Source of the DNA: Codonopsis lanceolata
Taxonomy: Eukaryota > Streptophyta > Magnoliopsida > Asterales > Campanulaceae
Reading direction: 5' to 3'
DNA: 64,000 nucleotides
NCBI GenBank assembly: GCA_013146195.2
Contig: CM028377.1
Coordinates: 2,356,001-2,420,000 of the forward strand
Under the pieces are notes generated by a model. That model was not told the origin of the DNA. It was given only the letters and a program-made list of their open reading frames with translations, and searched no databases. Position numbers and translations under genes: made by a program. Positions 11,651 to 23,293 of this stretch are shown here, in pieces; position 1 is the first letter of the stretch; each line of letters starts with the position of its first letter.

Positions 11651-11749
11651 CAGACTGAACTGTATTCACAACGCTTACAAATAGGTGTGGATTGTGATAA
11701 ATAAATGACCATAAAAATGTAGACCATCGATAAATGATAACACATACCA

Positions 11750-12147
11750 TCTCATTTTGCTAACGGTTAAGTATAATGTTGCTAAATGTTAAGTATAATG
11801 TTACAAATAGGGACAAAGAATATTTATTTCTAAAATGATGCTGTAACTCTCCTGAGACCCTGCACTAAGTAGTGTAACCCGAAAAAGATAAATATGATAG
11901 CCGGTTAAGAACATTATGATCTTTCATTTAGGAGTAAAAGTTGAACATTTGACATAACTTTCATACCAGCTCAGCAGGAGTTTGTTAAATGGGAAATGAA
12001 ATTTGCCTAAGATAAAGTTGCAACTAGTAAAGGCATGTTGAAGGAATCTGTTGAATGAGCTGTAGACCCTTTGGATCTTTCAGCTGAAAACACAAAAGCA
12101 TAGGCCAGGATTATGAAAATAAAACTAACCATTAGTTAACTTAGATA
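11750..12147. other. Non-coding stretch between LRR fragment and solo LTR
   Basis: AT-rich sequence with no recognisable exon or repeat. It may be intron or upstream sequence of the LRR gene fragment. Confidence 0.4.
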
Positions 12148-12339
12148 CTAATTGTAATATCTCTAATTTTTGATTGTATTATTTTTGGAGGAAATGTACT
12201 TGGGCTGATATTTATGGTTTGACCTAATTTGAATAAAATAGTTAATTGGGCCTATTTTAATTTAATAGCAAACTCACTTAGTTTTGGTACACATTTGAGT
12301 TATTTATTTGTGATCGGGCTTGAGCCAAATTAATGGTCC

Positions 12340-12510
12340 AATAATAATAATAACAATAATAATGACAATAATAATGATAATAATAATGATAATAATAATG
12401 ATAATAATAATAACAATAATAATGATAATAATAATGATAATAATAATAACAATAATAATGATAATAATTATGATAATAATAATAACAATAATAAGAATAA
12501 TATTTATGAT
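12340..12510 (+). repeat. AAT/AAC/GAT trinucleotide array in the solo LTR
   Basis: About 170 bp of AAT triplets interspersed regularly with GAT and AAC triplets, giving a higher-order unit of about 15-18 bp (for example AATGATAATAATAATGAT). The Ile/Met-rich and Tyr-rich open frames over it are by-products. Confidence 0.85.
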
Positions 12511-12557
12511 AATAAAAACAACACTTATGGTGGGAATTCAAGGGTTGTTTTCGATGA

Positions 12558-12566
12558 CTATTTAAG
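12558..12566 (+). promoter_or_regulatory. TATA-like box of the solo LTR
   Basis: GACTATTTAAGGGGG followed 25-35 bases later by a CATTCACAAGAG stretch, a plausible retrotransposon start site. It supports the plus orientation. Confidence 0.5.
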
Positions 12567-13759
12567 GGGGACGATTTCCCTCAGTTGAATCATTCACAAG
12601 AGTAAGACACACAGTGTGAGAGAGGTTGAGAGACGGACGTCACGACGGGAGTCTTTTGGCAAAGTCGCAAAGTGGGCGAAACCGACGACGCATAGAAACT
12701 CGGGTGCACGAGGGAAATCGGTGGTGAAGTCTTGGAGTGAAAGGAACCGGCGGCACACCGAACCTCCGGCAGACGAGGTCGAGAATCTTTGCTTTAAGAT
12801 TCGGGCAAGAGGAGTTAACGCCTTTCTTTGTAAACTCATGTTCGGCATTCGCCGATATTTGATCTGAACTCCGTCGAACCTATTTTGTTCATAATCCGAA
12901 TTTTGAAACTTTTGTAACCCACGTTTGACTTCTTGAAATATCAATCCGTTGGAAAGATGGATTACATATATTTTTTGGACGTTTGGATTTATTTGGAACT
13001 CCTCCGTGATCACTAAGTAAAATTAGTTGTTACGTGAAATATGTAACATTTGTGAACTTTGAATTATTTGACACCACTGGACATGTGGTGAGGTTATCCG
13101 GATATACCTTTAGGCCCGTTGCGGGTTTAGACCCGTTGGGCATCGGGCATCGCGCTTAGTCAGTCGAATTGACCACTTAAGTGATCATGGAATCTGCAGG
13201 TGTTAATTTGTTTCCAACTGGAATGGGATGGTTGGCGGCAATTGAATATCTCGTATTTCTTTTGAGCTTTATCTTTCATTTGGAACTCCTAATTAGCATT
13301 GTATTCGATTTTATTGTTCCTTTATCCGATAAATACAGTTTTTGATCTTGTTAAATTATTTGACCTTTGGTAAAATATAGTTTTTGTGGTCAACTCCTCC
13401 TTAGAAACCGGAGGGGTTGTATATGAATTTGCTGGGCATTGTTCGCTCACCATTCTTCTACTTTTCTTCAGGTTGTAAGTAACTTTTGAGATCCTTTTGG
13501 GCTCGGGTGGACCATGTGAATGGTGACTCGGACAAGAATAATTTCCTTAGCTTTGGCATTTATTTTTAAGGAATAAACATTTGTTTGAGATTTATGGTGT
13601 TGATTACATTTTGGAATTTGTGTTAGACAGTTATGTATTTTGGATATGAAATTGTAATGTATTATTTTGGATATGTTGTGGTTTTAGTATTTAGTAATGG
13701 TGACGTGGCCAAATTATGGGACCGTGGTGTCGGTACCGAGTTTGGGGCGTTACACTAAT

Positions 13760-14099
13760 AACAAATTTCTTCAATCTAATTTGGAAATTTGCGAGGCGAT
13801 ATTGAAAGTATATAATCAGTTGAATTGAACAAGGAAGCTAAAAAGACTATCCAGTTAGAGAATCAACACAAAGGTCCTCTGAGATATATTCATTAATAGG
13901 ATATTGGCTTGCAATTAGCTAACAGAATCAAAGTAAAACCCTCATAATAAAATACTATTCGAAGAGAGGAGGCAATGAAACAAAGAACATGGATCGTGTA
14001 AAACTGATCAATCATAGAGAAGTGAAAAAACATAGAGCGGGAAATTAAGGGACGGGAACTTGTTAATAGCAGAACAAATGAACTTGTAGCCAAGCACAA
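13760..14099. other. No gene recognised
   Basis: AT-rich sequence continuing the DNA on the left of the solo LTR. I see no exon or repeat. Confidence 0.4.
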
Positions 14100-14139
14100 T
14101 ATAGTCATCTAAGGACAGACGATTGTCTCTACTATGCTA

Positions 14140-14518
14140 CTACTTCTCAAAATTGGGATCAATTTTCTTCAAGAGCTCAAAAATTAATTTTCCTAGGATA
14201 TCCTTTCAATAAAAAGGCTTAAAATAAGGTTTATAATCTGGCCACTCAAATTTTTCTATAGTAGAGATTAAAATTTTTATGAAAACAATTTTCCCTTAAA
14301 ATCTCAGCTCACCGGTTCTACAAATTCTCTTTTTCCTCCTACTCAATACAAATATTTTTATTATAGTGATAATTCCATTTCTTCTGGTATTAATACTCAC
14401 GAGCATCTCAATATTGATCATATTTCCATTACTAATTATTCTCAAAATTCTCATGAAAATCCTACACTTTCTGATGAGTCTATATCTCAAAATTCTCATG
14501 AAAATCCTAAAAATTGAT
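14140..14518 (+). pseudogene. Ty1/copia pol fragment (end of integrase)
   Basis: One frame reads FSSRAQKLIFLGYPFNKKA, then a stop, then KVYNLATQ, and in the next frame SRD, a stop and NFYENNFPLKS. This is the order of the plant copia integrase C-terminal block (FLGYP followed by a phrase like KGYKVYNLATQ and SRDVKFYE). A serine/asparagine-rich linker follows that repeats SQNSHENP twice and ends at TGA (14516-14518). At least two stops and one frameshift disable it. No LTR belongs to it, so it is an isolated scrap, separate from the copia element at 15240. Confidence 0.75.
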
Positions 14519-14729
14519 GCTCAAGTTTGAATTCAGCAGAACTACAGATGCCAGTTTACTCAATTATTTACATCTCGAGAGTTTGGTTTTTCCTTAGCTG
14601 CATTCGAGAAAAACTGGACTGCCAAGCAAGATTGTCAGGGTACCAAGGAAATGGTTTTATTCCATCCACTTCATCCCCATCGGTACCTTGGACAAGATTA
14701 ATTAAAGTTAACTAAAGATTTAATTAAGC

Positions 14730-15235
14730 ATCTTTTAGAAGCTCTATCTCTTTCTTCGGTTGTCGCACATTGATCCATTGATCTAAGACCTCATTTATAG
14801 CTGCTGCAAACTCCCGACTCTTGTAGCATAATCAATTCATGGAGCTTTCCACGAGTGTAACCAATGTACTGAGGATGCAAGCTGTAAAAAGAACTGACTG
14901 AAGCATTCCCTAATCCCCACTACCAAAATTGAAGCATCAGAAGTATTACTCGATGCCGCACTGTGATCCCCATGGATCTTCCCAGTAGCTCCAGAAGGTT
15001 TGGTAGTGGCAGTAATACTTTCTCATATTTTCTGAACACGCTTGTATGCTTCTGGATGATACCTTGATCTGCCAGGATCTGCATTTCTGAAAAGGACAGT
15101 GGCCCTTGTTCATGACCAGCACCATCAAGATAGTACCAATCACCGAATTGTAACTATAAATCATCTTCCGTGGAAACACATTGGAGATACTAGGGAGGGG
15201 GGAATGCATTTCCAAGACGTCTAGGACTCTTTGCG
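14730..15235 (-). pseudogene. ATXR3/SDG2-type histone H3K4 methyltransferase gene fragment
   Basis: Minus-strand segments carry hallmarks of the large plant SET protein ATXR3 (SDG2), upstream of its SET domain. First comes a GYF-like block (FGDWYYLDGAGHEQGPLSFS, then QGIIQKHTSVFRKYEKV), then SGATGKIHGDHSAASS and SDASILVVGI, then SFYSLHPQYIGYTRGKLHEL, and finally YKSREFAAAINEVLDQWINV followed by RQPKKEIE. These lie in order but in different frames: at least three frameshifts and an in-frame stop before the GYF block. About 500 bp is covered with no intron, so it may be part of one large exon or a retrocopy; there is no poly(A) remnant to decide. The family assignment is from memory of the conserved blocks. 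It cannot encode a working enzyme. Confidence 0.75.
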
Positions 15236-15239
15236 TTGA

Positions 15240-16502
15240 TTCTTATGTTAAATTTATATCTGATCAGTACATTACATTAGTTTTATACTTCAGTGGCTAA
15301 TCGGGCTGCGTATCGATTAGCGTGGCAACTGTGTATAGAACTTTGCTTTGTATAGTTTTTGTAGGACTTTTTCAGGTACAGCGGAAGACCCTTTCTCTGC
15401 TTCACCGGAAGACCTGCTCAAAGCTTAAGATCGGTAGACCTCGTGTCGGTGATTCGCTTCTACGTGTCCTCTCCAAGAAGCTAGCCGGATTAATTCAAAC
15501 TTATTTCCATATCTTATTTGAATTAATCCAAGTCTTTTCGACATGTCAAGCCGCCGAAAGCAACTTTCCGAAAAGGTGAAGACCTTTTCGTCCGAACAAG
15601 TAAAGCAAAAAGCGCATCGTCCCCTACTTTACGCTTCATCTCTCGATCGACACCAAATCGCCCACCTTTTGAAGATCTCGAAATGATTACCGCTCTAGAT
15701 ATCTACGTGAAGACGAAATTCCTCGATCGACGCCCTCCCCATGCATTTAATGCATTTATGAATAGAATTTGTTGAAGTCTTCGTCTTCTCCAACGGATCT
15801 TTTTGAAATGCACCTGCTTTAAATACTGCCATTGAAGACTGGAACAAGAGACAACAGTACAGAATCAATCGAACACTTAAAGAATTGCTCTGAATCTACA
15901 CAACTCCAAGTCTTTCAGTTCAGTGCATTCAATAAGATCCTCAGCAGATCTAGAAGTCCTCGTCAACAACAAGAAGCTGCTCTTCAACATTTATTGTTTT
16001 ATTCTTCTTGTTGTTAACTTCCATTAACTATATTACACGAATTAAATATCTTGTATTTACGATATTTAATTCCCTAGACCCAAACACAAGTCAATATTTT
16101 GTACACGATCCATTAGGGATATTCTTTGTAATTGATCTAAGTGGAAAACATAGTGCACAATTTAAATCCAAGGTTGATCGCCTTGGTGGTGGGCGTAGCA
16201 CTCATTATAGTGTGAACCATCCCAAAATACTTGTGTTATTTCCTACTGTTTGTCTATTTCTTGAACTGCCTAGTTTCATTGTTTATATTATCCAATTCAA
16301 CAGAACTTAAGTAATCTGTAAAAGGTCTAACGGTAGTCCTTATCGGCAGACCTGGAACAATTTTCTTGAAGGTCTTCCGCTACTTGATTCTTTTCATAGA
16401 TTGCAAGTAACTTTCAAGAAACTTACTTAAAAGTTTTAAAGTGTTAATAAGCTATTCAACCCCCCCCCTTCTAGCTTATTATTGTGCTCATTGGGACCCA
16501 CA
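15240..16502 (+). mobile_element. 5' LTR region of a SIRE-like Ty1/copia element
   Basis: The right end is clear: CATTGGGACCCACA immediately before the primer-binding site. The left end is not fixed; a TGTT at 15247 or TGTG near 15330 are candidates. The LTR repeats the motif GGAAGACC or its complement (15376, 15403, 15585, 16367), a possible promoter element. A stretch of nine C (16461) and TTAAATACT (15820) are further marks. I find no matching 3' LTR before the assembly gap. Confidence 0.6.
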
Positions 16503-16503
16503 A

Positions 16504-16516
16504 TTGGTATCAGAGC
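16504..16516 (+). promoter_or_regulatory. Primer-binding site (tRNA-iMet type)
   Basis: TTGGTATCAGAGC, a perfect match to the standard site, 2 bases after the LTR end. Confidence 0.9.
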
Positions 16517-16571
16517 CTTACTCTTCGAAAACAAGTTTTTCCAAGATTAAACTCTTGAGAGATACGACATA

Positions 16572-17640
16572 ATGGCACAAACACACTATATGCTGCCTAC
16601 ATCTAATGCTAACCACGTCCCAATATTGGACGAAGGTCATTTTGATGTATGGAAGGATAAAGTAATGAGATTCATGAACTCTATTGACAACGAAGTTATG
16701 GAAATGTGTCCTTTGCAGGTCAACATGTACCAATGAAGGCAAATCTTCTAGCCTCCATCGCTGGGAATCTGCGAAGTTCCAAAAGAAGAATCGAGAATGG
16801 ACAGAGGGCGATAGAAAGGCTGGTAGAACTTGACAGCAAAGCAATCAACATAATCACCAGCTCTCTAGACACAAGCACATATCAGCAAGTGATTCGATGT
16901 ACAACTGCTAAAGAGATGTGGGAAGCTCTTGTAGAATACTTGGAAGGAGACCAAGACACAAGAGACAACAGAAAATATACATACATCCAGCAGTTTGATT
17001 CTTTCAAAAGGATCTAAGGAAACCTTGAGACAAGCATCGATCGATTCGATTGAGGTAATAAATAGTTGCTTTTCTCTTGGTAAAACGTATGACAAAAGGA
17101 AATGAACATGAGGTTTCTAGGCTCTCTAGGTAGCTTATGGCATGTGAAGACCACGGCTATGAAAGAATCTAAGAACTTAAGCGAGATGACTCTTCGTAGT
17201 CTCTACGCAAGTTTAAAGGTTTATGAACTTGAAGTTAATCAAGCTCTAGAGCAAGACAAGCAGGTTCGGAAGCGTGTCTTTGCCGACCATGGTCCAAGAA
17301 GAAATCATTGTTGAAAACAAACCTTCTACTTCTTCTGTGAAAATGATTTTTTATCGATGAACAATTTGCTATGTTTGTTAAACGATTTTCAAAAGTTTGC
17401 AAAATATGGAAGAAAGAACACTCACCAACAACCTTTTAGGAAGATTGGTGAAAGCTCATCTAAGGAAGAGCTTGTGTGTTATAATTGTAGAAAACACAGT
17501 CATTTGCCTCAAAATGTCCTAAGCCAAAATTTGAAGCATCTGAAAACCCTCGTTTAGAAAATTTCAAAAACAAAAGGTATGTTGGTGAAGACATAGAAGA
17601 TAAACGAGGTTGCTACATGGTTTGAAGCCGATTCGAGGAA
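16572..17640 (+). pseudogene. Copia gag (degenerate)
   Basis: Starts at ATG 16572 (MAQTHYMLPTSNAN, then FDVWKDKVMRFM), the usual copia gag opening with a Trp-Lys motif. A frameshift near 16710 moves reading into the frame that carries QQVIRCTTAKEMWEALVEYL, the conserved UBN2-type block. A stop at 17016 and further shifts follow. A zinc knuckle appears at about 17478-17520 (CYNCRKHSH): the first two Cys and the His are present, but the final Cys is only in the neighbouring frame, so a single-base indel breaks the CCHC box. No nucleocapsid function can remain. Confidence 0.75.
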
Positions 17641-19400
17641 GAGGAGGAAGAGGATTGTGAGCAAGCTAACATATGCTTAATAGCTCATGATTCATGTCCT
17701 ACCTATGACTACGAAAATGAAGTTGTAGTTTCACAAGTCCTTTGGACAAAAATGAAACCAACGGTGATAGCTTCGATGAGGAAGAACTTCTCAAGGATAA
17801 TCGGGATATGCTTGAAGAATTTAATTCCTTTAGAGTAGCCTATGTTAAAGCGGCCAAGAAGCGCTGTGAGAAACTCAGTGAGAAATCTTTGATGGCGGTT
17901 GAGATTCAAACTCTCAATAGTTGTCAACAAGAAAGTATCAAGCGAAGGAAGAAAACAAATTTCTCCATGACAAAATTGATTGTCAGTGAGCACATCAAAG
18001 GACTTGACCTAGAGAAAATTGCCTTGCGAAAGACAATTGACTCTGGAATAGTTCAAGGATGCATTTGAAGAAATCACTTACAAGCCAAAAATCTAGCAAT
18101 GATAAAGCAGGCATAGGATATTCGGATGTGTCTCTTGACAATCTCTTACGTCAAAGAGAAGGAGAATCTCAGAAAATGCAAATGATATATCTTTCTCTAA
18201 GCAGGACATTTGGAAATATAGGGAAACAAGGCCTTGGTTACTCAAGTGTCACTTATGTTTACCACTAAAGCTCGAAAGGAAAAGCGAAATGAATGATTCA
18301 AATGAGAAACTGAGAAGGTAACGGTAGAAAGTGAAGTCTGGGCGGCGACTATGCCAAGGCAAAGTCTGGCGGCGGTAGACCTAAACCTCTACTCCAGGTA
18401 ACTATCAAGTTTGTCTCATGAAGCAGTAAAGGCAAGTTTTTGTTGAAGGTAAACTTAAAGGTATTCTACAGAATCCTCCTGAAAGGTATTCAACGAGGAA
18501 AAGCTAAAGCTAAGTCCGTTGGTAACCTACCTAGGAAGAGTCGAAAGAAACCAATTAAGTCTACAGTCAACAAGCAAGTTGAACCGAAAATGAATGTCAA
18601 ACAAAGGGAATGATCATAAGCACTCTTCGGTTGAAGACTCTCTAACAGATTCTCTATGGTCTTTCCATTTATGTCATTCTTGCCATTGCTTAGCCATCGG
18701 CGCACCGAATGCACTGCTAAGGTTCACACCAAGATCGAGAGACCTAGTTCTCTCAAGGTCAAGCAGTATGGGTTGCAAAGGTTGCTAATCCTTAGGACCC
18801 AATATAAAAGGGTACCTTGTTTTGCTTTAACTCTTTACGAGGAATGCTTCATGGCTATAGAATCGAGAAAATAAAGACATCGGTACCTAGGCGGTGGTAC
18901 ATTCAAGACACATTTATGAGGAGCGAGAAGTCTTCTTCTGATATAAATGAAGCAAAAGGACCCACAGTTATTTTTAGGAGACAATGCAAGAAGAAAGACA
19001 ATTGGATATGGCTCGATTACTAGAGAGAAGTCTCTCCATCAACAAAGTTTCTCTAGTAAGTGGTCTAAAGCACAATCTTGAGCATATCACAGTGCGACAA
19101 GGACTTCTATGCCATTCAACTCCAACCGTGCCTCATCAAAGGCATTGAATCATGCTCCACAATACGGCCGGAATCAGAAGCGTCATGTCGTGGACTTAAA
19201 TCTTAAAGGAGATTCTCAAACACGTGTCTAGTAGCCAACAATGTTCGTGACAACGGTGGCTATGGCACAAAGCGTCTCGATCACCTCAACTTCAAGCACC
19301 TCTCCAAGCTCTCAAAAAATGGGCTTGTCGAGTCTACCTCACGGTGTGCGCTGATCATGACCAGTTGTAAAGCTTGTCAACTAGGAAAACTTTCCAAGTC
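17641..19400 (+). pseudogene. Copia gag-pol linker and pre-integrase region (degenerate)
   Basis: Continuous with the gag above. Reading is broken into pieces of fewer than 110 codons. A charged, helix-rich segment (17742-18068, LLKDNRDMLEEFNSFRVAYV) resembles the spacer found after the zinc knuckle in SIRE-type gag-pol. Around 19220-19400 are traces of the pre-integrase zinc region (HLNFKHLSKLSKNGLVE and CKACQLGKL in separate frames). I cannot place a protease active site. Confidence 0.5.
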
Positions 19401-20100
19401 TTCCTTCAAAAAATCTGTTTATCAACAAGCAGACCTCTTCCAGCCATATGGATCTCTTTGGACCTATTACAACAGCCAGTATTTCGGGAGACAAGTACAC
19501 ACTTGTAGTAGTTGATGACTACTCTAGATTCATATGGATTGAAACTGGACATCTAAAGATGAAACGTATGATCTAGTCACACACTTTTTAGAAGACTTCA
19601 AACTCAAAAGCTTGAAGACATTTGTGACATAAGATCGGACAAACACTTGAATTCAAAAACAATGGTGTAGAAATCTGCGATGACCATGGGATCGACCACA
19701 ACTTCTGCGCCGGTACTCCTCAACAAAATGGTGTAGGCTGAGCGGAAGAAACAGGCACAACGATTGAAGCTATTAGAACAATCTTTGGCGAAGCTAAACT
19801 TCAGTATTTAGGAAAGGCGATCATCTTGCTTGCTTTACGAGAATAGATCACAGTAAACAAGTTTCATAATAAAACTCCATATGAAATATGGAGAGGAAGA
19901 TCCCAAACATTGGATTTCTTAAAATCTTAATTTTGTAAATGTTTTATTCTTTACAATGGAAAGAATATAGAGGAAAATTTGATGCAAAAAAAAGAGACGA
20001 AGGGCATTTTAAAATTATTCCAAACATTCAAAAGCATTTCGCATATTCGATAAATCTAACTTAAAATCATAGAATTTGTGCATGTTTCTTTTTGATGAAT
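19400..20100 (+). pseudogene. Copia integrase core (degenerate)
   Basis: Frames in order give HMDLFGPITTASIS, DKYTLVVVDDYSRFIWIE and HGIDHNFCAGTPQQNGV, matching the DDE catalytic core of Ty1/copia integrase: the first Asp in MDLFGP, the second in VDDYSR, and the region before the last Glu (TPQQNGV). The expected glutamate after QQNGV falls next to a TGA. Downstream (19910-20100) the block FLKIFNFVNV to KHSKAFRIF is present with stops. Integrase would insert the cDNA; this copy is dead. Confidence 0.75.
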
Positions 20101-20399
20101 ATGACTTGTTAGAGCCTAGAATGGCTCGAGCGTTGCTAATGATTCGATAATGATGAGGCAGTTACAAATAAAGCATCAACTTCTCCTTGATCGGCAATTG
20201 CTGAGATCCCACCAATATCGGTAACCCTTCACTTGGGGTAGAGACCTCTGGAATACAGATAACAACTCATGTTGACCACGAACCCATCTCTTACATTTTG
20301 CCCAAGCACCTTCTGGATCTCTCATCCTTCTTGTTCACGAGGAAAATGAAAGTTTTGAAGACTATTTCTTACGAAGACAGTTTTGGTGAATCCCTTCTC

Positions 20400-21330
20400 A
20401 AAAAACTCGAATTCTTAAGGGGAAGAATCCACAGTGATCTTCCTCCAAATGTATTGTGCGGCAAGAGATCATCCCATTTCTCAAATAATTGGTGATCTCA
20501 AGCGAGGAGTTAAATGCAGAAATAAGGTTCGAGAAGAAACTTTGTTTGCCTATGCATTTGTATCGGAACTCGAACCAAAGAAGATTGATGAAGCTATCGA
20601 AGATCATAAGCTGGATTGAAGCTATACGAAGAAATTTGAACGATTTGAAAGATGCAAGGTGTGGAGCTTAGTTCAGCCAGGTGATCATCGATCATTCGGC
20701 ACAAGTAGGTATTCGGAAATAAAAGAGATGAAGATGGAAATGTCACGAAACAAAGCTAGATTGGTTGCTCGGGGGCTGCAAGCAGGGAAGAAGGAATTGA
20801 CTTTGATGAAACTTTTGCTCCTTTGTTGCTGAAGCTGAAGCTTATCGAGAATCTTTCAGCTTACGCCTCGTTCATGGACTTCAAAGTTTATCGGATGGAT
20901 GTTAAGAGTGCCTTTACGAATGGTGATCTTCAAGAAAGCGTATATGTGGAACGACCTCCGAGTTGTCAACTCGGACAAAATTTGGACCACGTCTACGACT
21001 TCAAGCTCTCATGGCTGAAGCAAGCTCCTAGAGCTTGGTATGAAACTCTATCAAGTTCTTAATTGAACAAGGATTCGTGGAGAGGAAGAATCGACACTAC
21101 TTTATTCATCCTCAAGCACAAAGGCCATTCTCTTCCTCGTACAAATCTATGACGACATCATCTTTGGATCAACTAACCAAAGCTCGGCAAAAGATTCGAG
21201 AAGCCGATGCAAAGCAAGTTCAGATGAGCATGATGGGTGAACTTACCTATTTTCTAGGACTGCAGATACAATGCATTCTCGACTTTAATCTTCATCACCA
21301 AACCAAATATGCAAGGAACTAATCAAGTTT
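20400..21330 (+). pseudogene. Copia reverse transcriptase (degenerate)
   Basis: The 5' part (20600-20770) has a VWSLVQPGD-like phrase and RNKARLVARGLQAG. The longest intact piece (20823-21062) reads YRMDVKSAFTNGDLQESVYV and SWLKQAPRAWYETL, the MDVKSAFLNG and KQAPRAWY blocks of Ty1/copia RT, including the first catalytic Asp. The YVDDIIFG box survives as IYDDIIFGSTN near 21147-21180 in another frame. At least four frameshifts are needed to join these pieces. Confidence 0.8.
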
Positions 21331-22016
21331 GGTCTTGATTCACCAAAGGATTTGAAACCCAATGTCTACCGATCGCCATCTTGACAAAGATGAAAGGGAA
21401 AGCAAGAGAACATGACCAAGTATCGAGGAATCATAGGTTCACTTCTTTACCTTACCGCTAGTAGACCGACATTATGTTTGCCATTTGTTTGTGCTAGATT
21501 TCAGTGCATCCAAAGGAGTCACATTTGCCGCCAAACCATCAAGATATGTTTAAAACAACAAATCTAGGCATCCTGGTATTCAAAATCCAACAACTTCAAT
21601 CTAGTTGGATACTGTGATGCGCATTATGCAGCCGCAGTGAGTGCGTAAGGACCAATGACTTGTCAATTTCTTGGAAACACTGCCTCATGGTCTCAGTAAG
21701 AAACAAGGATCGCTGGCAAACTCAACCACATTGTAGTAAAGCAAATGTTGTTTCCTCAATCGCTATGGATGAAGCAACAACTAGTGGACTACAACATCAA
21801 GACTGAAACCGCCCAATCATGTGTGACAACACATCGCTATCTCGCCTCCAAAAATCCAATGATGCATTCAAAGACAAAAGCACATTGATATTCGTTATCA
21901 TTTTCTCAAAGATCATGTGGAAAGGTAACATCACCTGAATATGTTCCAACCGAGCATCAATTGCGCACATTCTCACAAAACCAATCGGATGCCACCAGTT
22001 TGCTTATTTAAGGAGA
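21330..22016 (+). pseudogene. Copia RNase H (degenerate)
   Basis: Follows RT without a gap. Identifiable blocks are RGIIGSLLYLTASRP (21425-21470), NFNLVGYCDAHYA (21592-21630), KTKAH and EHQL near 21880-21970, the normal order for the copia RNase H domain ahead of the pol end. Stops and shifts interrupt all of them. Confidence 0.75.
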
Positions 22017-23193
22017 AATCTGGTATGATTGATCCTACCGCTAATTTCAAAATTTTGTTAATATTTCTTTCATACCCAGACCCATGATTAGTCTAATCTG
22101 AAGACGAAGTTCCTTACCTGAAGACCTAAAGGTTAGTACTATTTAGTCTATCAATTAAAGAGGTTTCTAAAGCATTAAAAGGGTCAAGATCTAAATATAC
22201 CTCTACTTAAAAAATATTTAAGTCTCGCCAAAACCGATATTTTCTCGCCTTAAATAGTCTCGAACCGTCATTTCCAAACTTTACCAAACCCTTTCAACGA
22301 AATCTCTCTCTCTGTAACTATTAGCCAAGTTCGCTTCTTCTTGTTTCTTCTTCTCATCTTCAACAATGGTATTTCTTCTACTCTACTCGTAATTTTCTAT
22401 ATATCGTTCGCATTTCATTATCAACCTAAAATCCTTTTGGAATTCAAACGGTCATTTTCGAGTTTCTACTGATTCATTGTTGTTGTTACAAACTAGAATA
22501 CTAACAAATGCTTTTGTTTATTCATTGTTCATTCTTATGAAAACTTCTCGTTATGCATTCACTAGTGTGGTTTCTCTAAACATTCTAGGTTTCAAGTTTT
22601 TGTTTCAAAAATTTCATTATTTTGAAAATCGTGAAATTCCTACTTGTTTAGATGTCTAGATGAAAAGCCCTAATTTTTATTTTGTTTTTCTTTCAGTAAG
22701 AACTTCTAAATCAAAGCGCGACAATGGGAAGGCTTATGACTCGAAATGTCATTCCAAATTCCAATATCAATCTTCCGTGATATCCCATCTATCCCACGCC
22801 ATGACATATTGTCACTTTGGACCAAGCTATACATTCCTCGGGCATGTGCATTGACCTTCGTCAATTAACTCTATAGTCAGCCACAGAAAGCTTGCGAGGA
22901 TATGGACGCCTCGATTCTACCTCTTCAACGACAAACCTACTGATTTTCCTCGTAGAAGTAAGAATTTTATCAACGAATGGAGCTCATGAACTGCATCGCT
23001 GCTCTGGGTGGATTCGAGGTCGTCCCATCTTTGTCACCGCAAAACTATATCCTCCATCATTGCTGGCGGCATTACTTGAGGAGCTATTTCAAAGAACTAC
23101 TCAACAGGCTTTACATGCCCGGGAAGCCAGAGGGAGTAGACACTCTCCTGAGCCACAAGGGAAGATGCTCAAACTTGTTCCTCTTTGGACGCT
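22017..23193 (+). mobile_element. 3' region of the copia element, possible extra ORF of the SIRE kind, cut by gap
   Basis: SIRE-lineage elements carry an additional open frame between pol and the 3' LTR. Here a TTAAATAG box (22253) and a CT-rich leader precede ATG 22365, followed at once by a GTATTTC donor-like site; a TTTCTTTCAG acceptor-like site (22690) leads into a basic frame (TSKSKRDNGKAYDSK). Two overlapping frames at 22892-23193 run into the N block. No membrane segment or known domain is visible, so I do not name a product. No 3' LTR is found. Confidence 0.35.
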
Positions 23194-23293
23194 NNNNNNN
23201 NNNNNNNNNNNNNNNNNNNNNNNNNNNNNNNNNNNNNNNNNNNNNNNNNNNNNNNNNNNNNNNNNNNNNNNNNNNNNNNNNNNNNNNNNNNNN
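23194..23293. other. Assembly gap (100 N)
   Basis: Exactly 100 N, the conventional size for a gap of unknown length. Translations over it are meaningless, and left and right sides may not be adjacent in the genome. Confidence 0.99.

Larger units (their letters stand above)
12153..13754 (+). mobile_element. Solo LTR (1602 bp), target duplication CTAAT
   Basis: Begins TGTAATATCTC and ends GGGGCGTTACA, so the ends form the inverted repeat TGTAA/TTACA. It is flanked by perfect 5-bp duplications CTAAT at 12148-12152 and 13755-13759. There is no primer-binding site, interior or second LTR: recombination between two LTRs removed the element. A TATA-like CTATTTAAG (12558-12566) and the end structures give the plus orientation. 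The trinucleotide array at 12340-12500 lies upstream of the TATA box. Most likely a gypsy LTR, from terminal similarity only. Confidence 0.9.

Noticed and set aside
12278..12565. Tyr-rich and Ile/Met-rich frames
   Set aside because: Translations of an AAT/GAT/AAC trinucleotide array in a solo LTR.
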